Source of the DNA: Diphasiastrum complanatum
Taxonomy: Eukaryota > Streptophyta > Lycopodiopsida > Lycopodiales > Lycopodiaceae
Reading direction: 5' to 3'
Length of the DNA stretch: 64,000 nucleotides
Assembly: GCA_029204225.1 (NCBI GenBank)
Contig: CM055103.1
Location: 24,750,656-24,814,655 of the forward strand
Of this stretch, positions 57,845-64,000 are shown piece after piece (the stretch's first letter is position 1; each line of letters opens with the position of its first letter). The translations under genes were made by a program, and so were the position numbers. Below the pieces are notes generated by a model. It was not told the DNA's origin. It ran no database searches and saw only the letters and a list, made by a program, of their open reading frames with translations.

Positions 57845-60800
57845 GTGCAACATCGACAACCAGTAAACACTCCTGTATACCGACCAAAATTAAAATTCTA
57901 TCAATGGGACGTACACACTGATGAAGTTTTGAACACCATTGACGAAGGCTTAGTCCGAGAAAAACCACCCAAAAATCCATGCATGCCTACCATTACAAAT
58001 CCACAAATATCTCGCATGCTAAAAAACAAATCAAGGGTTGATGTACGATTGACTGATAAGCAATTCCAAATGCGTGAAAAGCTGAAACAGCCAATTAGGC
58101 TTCTGATACAAAACCAAAAAAATCCTAGTCACAACTCATCATCTACAGGCTCACCTATAGAGGACATTCCTTAAGATTCTACTTGAGGTAGTTGATGATC
58201 CACTTTATGATGTTTTCCGAAACTTTAAGGATTACATGACTAGTGACGACGTCATCAGTATGGTTAAGCCAAAACGGAACCTCAACCACCATCAACTTCT
58301 TTTGAAAGACCTGCAAAGACAATACCTCTTAATTTGAAGGATGGTGATGAAGACATAGACTGTATCATACACGTAGGATCCCACCTGAATCCAACCCAAT
58401 TACGAGATTTGAAAAAGTTATTGCGCAAATACAGAGATGTGTTTGCATGGAATTATAAAGAAATGAAGAGAGTCTCTCCTGACGTTGTTGTCCATACAAT
58501 CCCATTATTGGATGGTGCCATACTTGTGAGAGCAAAACCTTATCGCACCAATCCCACATATCGAGAGAAAATACGAGAAGATATTCAAAAGCTTCTCGAT
58601 GCTTGTTACATTTATGAAATCGTGCACACCAGTTGGGTATCACCAATTGTGGTGGTATCAAAGAAGAACGATAAACTTCGTATCTGCATGGATTTGAAGA
58701 AGCTTAATGATCAAACAAAGAAGGATCACTTTCCTTTACCTCTGACCACACAAATCCTCGAAGACATGGTAGGAGCAGAAGCTTCTAGCTTCCTAGACGG
58801 TTTTAGTGGCTATTTCTTAGTCCAAATTGCTCTTGAAGATCGATTCAAAATGGCCTTTGTTACAGAGTTTGGCACATTCGCCTATCAAGTTATGCCACGG
58901 TCTGTGCAAAGGGTGATGCAATGAGCTTTCAAAGATTTGTCACACAAGAATCTAGAGATTTATCTGGACGATCTTGGTGTACATTCTTCTAAGGATAAAC
59001 ATCTCGATGCCCTTGAACAAGTGTTCATTTGATGTTGACGGTTCAGAATTTCATTGAATCTCGAAAAGTGCCCAATCTAGGTTACCCATGGTGTGGTGCT
59101 AGGCCATATCCTTTTTTGAAATGGTATAGCCACTGATCCCAAATAGATCAGAGTGATTCTAGAAATGCCCTTACCATGAACAATGAAAAAAATTTATGTC
59201 TTTCTGGGACACGCAGGTTATTATCGAATTTTTATAATAGACTGCGTTGATAAAACGCGGTTAGTATATCAAATCGTTACCGACCCAAGGTGGACAGAAG
59301 ACATGATTAAAGCCTTTGAAGACCTCAAACAGGCTTTAGTCACTGCACCCATCTTCGCGTGCCCGATTATAATAAGGAGTTCCATGTGCATACAAACGCT
59401 AGTAAGTATGCTATTGGTGCTGTTTGAACGCAACCCGGAGAATTCGGAAAGGATTTCCCAATCCATTTCTTAAGTCGTCAGCTTGTTCCAGCTGAGGTTA
59501 ACTATTCCACAACAGATCGAGAAGCACTAGCAATGGTCTATGCTGCTCAACAATTTCGACATTATTTGCTAGGCCAGCTTTTTGTTTTCTATACCGACCA
59601 TCATGCTCTTCTTTACCTATTGAATAAACCTTGCAAAACTGGATGAATTGCGTGATGGTTGTTGATTCTTTTAGAATTCAAATTTCGAGTTGTTATTCGG
59701 AAGGGATCACAACATTTTTTGGCTGATCATCTTTCACGATTACCTAATGCTGAAGCATTTGATGAGCCAATAAATGATGAGTTACCAGATGCGTGTCTAT
59801 TTTATATAGACGTGACTCCGTTATGGGCAGATGATATTAGTTGATATCTAGCCACTGGGGAAACGGATCCTCAGTTGACGAAACCGCAAAAAATCAAGCT
59901 TATTATGAGATCTTTACCATATCATCTTATTGCGGGACAATTATATAAGTTAGGTGTTCATGGTATTACCCGTTGTTGTGCCCACAAATCTGAAGTTCGC
60001 CAGATTATTGCCTTGACACACGAGGGTACTGGAGGTGGACATTTCTCCTTTGATGCTACTGCTCGGGCAATTCTTCTTGCTGGATTTTGGTGGCCGACCC
60101 TTTTCAAAGACCCTTACGCTTATATAAAAGTTTGCGACGTTTGCCGACGCATAAAGAATACTGAAAAAGTTGATCACAATATCTTTACTCCAATACTTGA
60201 AAGCAAAGCATTTCACAAATGGGGTATTGACTTTGTTGGACCTATTAGCCCAGCAGCATGTGGCACACAATCACGATATACCTTGATTGCCACTGATTAT
60301 GCAACCAAGTGGATAGAGGCTAGAGCAACGCACAAAGCAGTTGCAAAATCTGTAGCACGCTTCCTCTATGAAAATATTATCACTAGATTTGGCTGTCCAA
60401 TCGAGCTTGTTAGTAATCGAGGTTCTCACTTCCTTAATGAAGTAATCAACAGTTTACTGACTCATTACTTCGTTGTACATCAGAAGAGCACCTCGTACTA
60501 TCCTAGATGTAATGGATTAGGTGAATCTACGAATAGAACGATTTGTAAAGTCTTGATCAAGATAGTAGAAACAAGTCGATCTGATTGGGAAATAAAATTA
60601 TTTTCTACTATCTGGGCATATCGAACAATGCCGAAGCGAGCCACAGGTTGGAAAACATCATTCGAACTGGTATACGGCCAAGAGGCTGTTATGCCAATAG
60701 AGTTTTTAATTCCTTCTCTGCGCGTCACTCATATGCCACTGACTTCTATGACAATAGTACTTATCAACACCAAGTTCAGAATCGACTCTTTACATTGACA

Positions 60801-61083
60801 AAATTGTGTGAAACATGTCTTATCTCTTATCATGCACAGTTAGTTCATAAACGATGATAGAAGGCTTGGCATGATCGTCATGTTAGGACTAAGGATATCC
60901 ATGATAGTAATAAAGTTTTACTTTTTACATCTTCCAAGATCCATCCCGGAAAATTGAAATTCCGTAGCCAAGGCCCCTATGTTTTCAAGAAAATTTTCAC
61001 CAATGGTTCAGTCCAATTAGAAACCCTAAAGGCATATCCCTTGACACATTAGTCAATGGTAGCCAACTACATAGGTACTATGA
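57845..61083 (+). pseudogene. Ty3/gypsy pol relic (RT, RNase H, integrase), 5' truncated
   Basis: A pre-RT frame at 57845-58174 (RPKLKFYQWDVHTDEVLNTI) leads to RT at 58334-58924 (LRKYRDVFAWNYKEMKRVSP; SWVSPIVVVSKKNDKLRICM; ASSFLDGFSGYFLVQIALED; TEFGTFAYQVMP). After a TGA the YLDD catalytic box follows (about 58970, NLEIYLDDLGVHS). RNase H lies at 59480-59640 (NYSTTDREALAMVYAAQQFR; VFYTDHHALLYLLN). Integrase spans 59875-60798 with the zinc region (HEGTGGGHF; CDVCRR), WGIDFVGP, VSNRGSHFLNE and GLGESTNRT. The second acidic residue of the integrase triad is Asn (VSN) rather than the usual Asp, so it is predicted inactive. Several stops break the pol frame. Sequence style suits an Athila/Tat-type lineage, but I cannot place it firmly. 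A tail to 61083 (FRSQGPYVFKKIFTNGSVQL) completes pol. Confidence 0.9.
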
Positions 61084-62062
61084 GGATTTTTCAGTAAGTC
61101 ATGTGTAGTAATATCTTTCTATGATATTTTACTTCATATTTTTCTGTTTCTTTTCCTTCTATAAATATATTTTTTTTCTTTTCCACAATTGTTGAAAACC
61201 CATTGGCTTTACACTTATTTAAAATAATCAAAATAAGATTGCATCCGATAGTTTGCATCCACCAACCGCCACACTCATTTGCGTTCGACGAGCCCATTTG
61301 CATCCGACGCCCGACCCAAAAAAATTTTGGGTATAAATACCCCATCCGCCAAGTTCATTCTTACTTCACACAATTTTCGGATGAGTTTATGTCTGTCTAG
61401 CAAATTTTAGACAATCTTCTTGTTTTCTGATCCGATTTAACCATTGTTGCTTACATCCTAACCGCTATTACGTCCTCTTTCGTTTGATCCATTCTCTGTC
61501 ATTCCCCATACACATTCCTCTCCACTTTTGGAAACCCTACCACCTTTTTCACCTCACACTTTAACTTTTTGTTTGTTTTATAAACTCTTTGCCTTTTCAT
61601 TTCCAAAGTTTTGCCTCCATGATTTGTCATTCCACTTTACAGTTTGTCTTTTTTTTTTGCATCTGCCATCTCGTTTGCATCTGCTAGTTCTTCCAAACAC
61701 TTTCATTTTGGCATCCGCCACTGCATCCGCCATTGTCCCTAACAATTGCATCCGCCACTATAGCCGCCAAATACCATCCGCCAACAATGTAGAGAACTTC
61801 CAAAAAATTAAAAAATTTCAAAAAGATGGCCGATTTGGATTCTGACAACAATGAAGAGATTTTTGATATGCCTAAGACACTCAAACTCGTTCTGTGTGAA
61901 ATTGACATGATGATTCAGTGGTATACACAAGGTGAACAAGTATTTAAGACAGTTGAATTGCAAATTCCACCATGGATGGGACACTAGAGCCTATATCTGA
62001 TGTACCAGACATACGAAAATTTGATCAGAAACAAGTTACCTTTCATATTGATCTTCAAAAGT
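61084..62062 (+). repeat. Post-pol region / probable 3' LTR of the gypsy relic
   Basis: After pol ends, the sequence becomes non-coding, with a TATA box at 61333-61340 inside GGGTATAAATACCCC and a cluster of GCATCCGCCA-like words from 61240 to 61790. A promoter in this position suggests the 3' LTR, but exact LTR ends could not be set since the 5' LTR is absent. A small frame from 61825 (MADLDSDNNEEIFDMPKTLK, about 53 residues) has no recognised function. Confidence 0.45.
61333..61340 (+). promoter_or_regulatory. TATA box in probable LTR
   Basis: TATAAATA lies within a near-palindromic GGGTATAAATACCCC about 250 bases after the end of pol, where an LTR promoter is expected. Confidence 0.5.
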
Positions 62063-62145
62063 CGATTATCTACTTGGCTGGCTCCATAGTGTGTTTTCCA
62101 TTGTGTTTGTCTTGTAAGCAGGATCTTGAGGAGTTTTTTCTTACA
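62063..62145 (+). repeat. LTR 3' end of a second LARD-like copy
   Basis: CCATAGTGTGTTTTCCATTG followed by CTTGTAAGCAGGATCTTGAG matches the inverse of 32353-32420. Only the last roughly 83 bases of the LTR are present; upstream is gypsy-related DNA. Confidence 0.7.
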
Positions 62146-62146
62146 G

Positions 62147-62159
62147 TGGTATTAGAGCA
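62147..62159 (+). promoter_or_regulatory. Primer-binding site (tRNA-iMet type)
   Basis: TGGTATTAGAGCA, one base after the LTR end, differs by one base from TGGTATCAGAGCA, the common plant LTR-element site complementary to initiator methionine tRNA. Confidence 0.75.
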
Positions 62160-64000
62160 ATGCTTACGAAGACTGGAGAACTTGGAGAAGTGCTATTTTT
62201 TGTCAAAATTTGGGATTGGATCAATGGGTATTCTCTTTCAAGTCGATAGCAAGATGGCAAGTGGGTCCACTATCCTAGTTTCCTTTTGCATGTTGCTAAG
62301 ATCCATTTCTCTCTAGATTTTTTGGGATTATGGAGAATTGTCCTAGGAAGCCAATTGTGATGCTTTCTTGGAGTTTTTTCTTGTGTAGCTCAAATCTTTG
62401 GTAGATCTGAATTTTCCAACAAGTGAAATTTCATTTTAGAATCATTAATGATGAAATCAATGATGCATGTCGGTTCTTTCCATGATTTATGATTCTAGGC
62501 TATGTTTTCATCAAAATTGTCTGGTTTTTCATGCTTTTTGACTCAAAATTGATGGTAAGAACACAAATTCAGATCAGATCAATTAAATAGATTATAATTC
62601 TATAAATTGGTTTTCATGTGCTAGAGAAAGAGTTGCATCTCATGAACTTCCACTTTATAATGAAGAAAAAATCGGAAAAGAGTAAAAATCATGATTTTGT
62701 CTATTTTCCATAAAGTTGGATAGTAGGTGGTTGTAAAACAGCATGTAGAGCTTGTAAAGTGGTAAATCAAAGTCTTTTGAAGCTGTCCTTGAAGTTAGAG
62801 CCAATATTTCTAGCAATTGAGCTTGTAGGAAGAAAAAAAAGTGCAAAAAATGACCATTTTTGGTGATTTTTGGGGGATGGATCTCTCTAAATCCATAATG
62901 AGATCATTCTGGATTATTTTACAGCATTATTAGCATTCCGTTTTACCCTCCCAACAACCTATCATACCTATAAATTGATGATCGATGGTTTATGCACCAT
63001 TTCCATCAAGTTTGAAGCTATTTTGACTTCTACAAATCAAGAAATCTTCGTTCTCAGCCTATACTGCTTCTTAGGATCAGTATGAATGCTTCAAAGAAGT
63101 CTAATAGACCATTTAAGATTGTTGGTAGCATCACTTTTGGTCTTGGGGAGGTGTTTGATTGATTTTACAACATATTTCCTTGAGGAAGTGTGGCCTACTA
63201 CATAATTTCAGATGCTCTGTTCTCACACGTGTGAAGCCTAGGTGGTAGGCTGATGTAACAAGTGTCTTGTTCACTTTGTCTCCCTCTGTTCTAAGATTTA
63301 CAAGACCCAATCAGGTGTCCTGTAACCAAAGTTATGGCCGTTTGAATTTTGGTAGTTTTGTGAGCAAAATTTGAAAAATTTTGAATTATTCTGATTGCAT
63401 GCCAGTCATTTTCCTAATTTGTAGTATTGTGTTTGCATGGATTGATTGCATGTTAATTCTCAGTATGGTTCTAACATGCATGAGAGACTTACAGTTGATT
63501 TGAGTGGTCATACGCATGTGCTCTGACGGTTGGGTCACACATCAGTAATAGTGGCTGACAAATTTCGTAAAACTGAAGTTTACGTAAAAAATTCTGTCGA
63601 TTGCCTTTTGTACTAACTATATTCGCGTCATAATTTTTTGAATTACGTAAAATGAACCAAAATTTGAGTTTTTTCGAAAAATCAAAATTGCGGTCATTTT
63701 TGTATTATCTGTGGAATCAATTAAGATTAGTGAATTGACCAAACTGAGTTTATCAGTCAGAGTTGCTCACAGTGTTTTCACTAAGGCCAAAATCTTTTCC
63801 AATACTAGACAATTAAAAAATTGACAGAAGGAATCACAATGAATTGGCCGGCAGTTTTTACTGTAATGTCATTTTAACTCCCAAGTTGAAAGTTAAAATC
63901 GAATTTTTTTTCTTTTTGGTTGAATTTCATATTTGTATAAAATTTGAAATCAATTACTTGTCTGATAGATTCTAATCGATACTGATTGTTAGAAATGGGT
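62160..64000 (+). mobile_element. LARD-like element internal region, second copy (runs off window)
   Basis: This is the diverged inverse of 37330-39270. For example GACAAATTTCGTAAAACTG and GTTTACGTAAAAAATTC near 63560 match the complement of 37835-37880, and CTACAAATCAAGAAATCTTC near 63030 matches the complement of about 38375. It lacks open frames beyond the opening LTKTGELGEVLFFVKIWDWI and has no gag or pol motif. It continues past the right edge. Confidence 0.7.

Overview
This window is nuclear DNA of a land plant, most likely a seed plant and possibly a gymnosperm. The evidence is AT-rich sequence, spliced genes with GT..AG introns up to 2.7 kb, two clear plant housekeeping genes, and dense, decayed plant-type transposable elements (Ty1/copia, Ty3/gypsy, hAT, foldback elements, and a less familiar transposase-like family). 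No bacterial-style operons, rRNA, tRNA or CRISPR arrays were seen. The gymnosperm suggestion is an inference from style and from how far the aminotransferase has diverged from the Arabidopsis form.

Layout. 1-5.6 kb: transposon debris, with a minus-strand copia relic, a plus-strand chromodomain gypsy relic with its 3' LTR, and the dimerisation end of a hAT transposase. 6.75-11.2 kb: five 3' exons of a GID4 homologue (substrate receptor of the GID/CTLH ubiquitin ligase), whose first intron holds an LTR and a copia relic. The 5' exon or exons are not in the window. 11.5-16.7 kb: microsatellite, foldback element, copia relic. 16.9-22.5 kb: an unusual mosaic of an unclassified transposase-like relic, a Ulp1-protease-like gene relic, a hairpin, and a minus-strand unknown gene whose 5' block recurs twice later. 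24.2-26.15 kb: a second copy of the transposase-like gene, including its N-terminal part. 26.15-32.35 kb: two consecutive, closely similar minus-strand copia copies, both lacking most of the reverse transcriptase. 32.35-39.3 kb: an LTR, polypurine tract and more than 6 kb of coding-poor internal sequence, resembling a large non-autonomous LTR element (LARD-like).

36.7-53.1 kb is the most striking part: an 8.19-kb segment present twice in tandem and almost identical (four substitutions and two homopolymer length changes noticed). Each unit holds part of the LARD-like element, a transposon-end block, a relic of an N4/N6-type DNA methyltransferase, a G-box promoter, and the 5' end of a serine:glyoxylate aminotransferase (SGAT) gene. 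The upstream SGAT copy breaks off in exon 3, just before the catalytic lysine codon. The downstream copy is complete (5 exons, 401 residues, C-terminal SRI peroxisome signal). The breakpoint has a scar of short templated microhomology steps.

55-57.8 kb has no recognised gene. 57.8-61.1 kb is a decayed gypsy pol with a D-to-N change in the integrase. 62.06-64 kb is the LTR tail, primer-binding site and internal start of a second LARD-like copy, in the opposite orientation to the one at 37-39 kb. The two host genes act separately: SGAT in photorespiratory peroxisomes, GID4 in proline N-degron recognition. The rest is transposon history.
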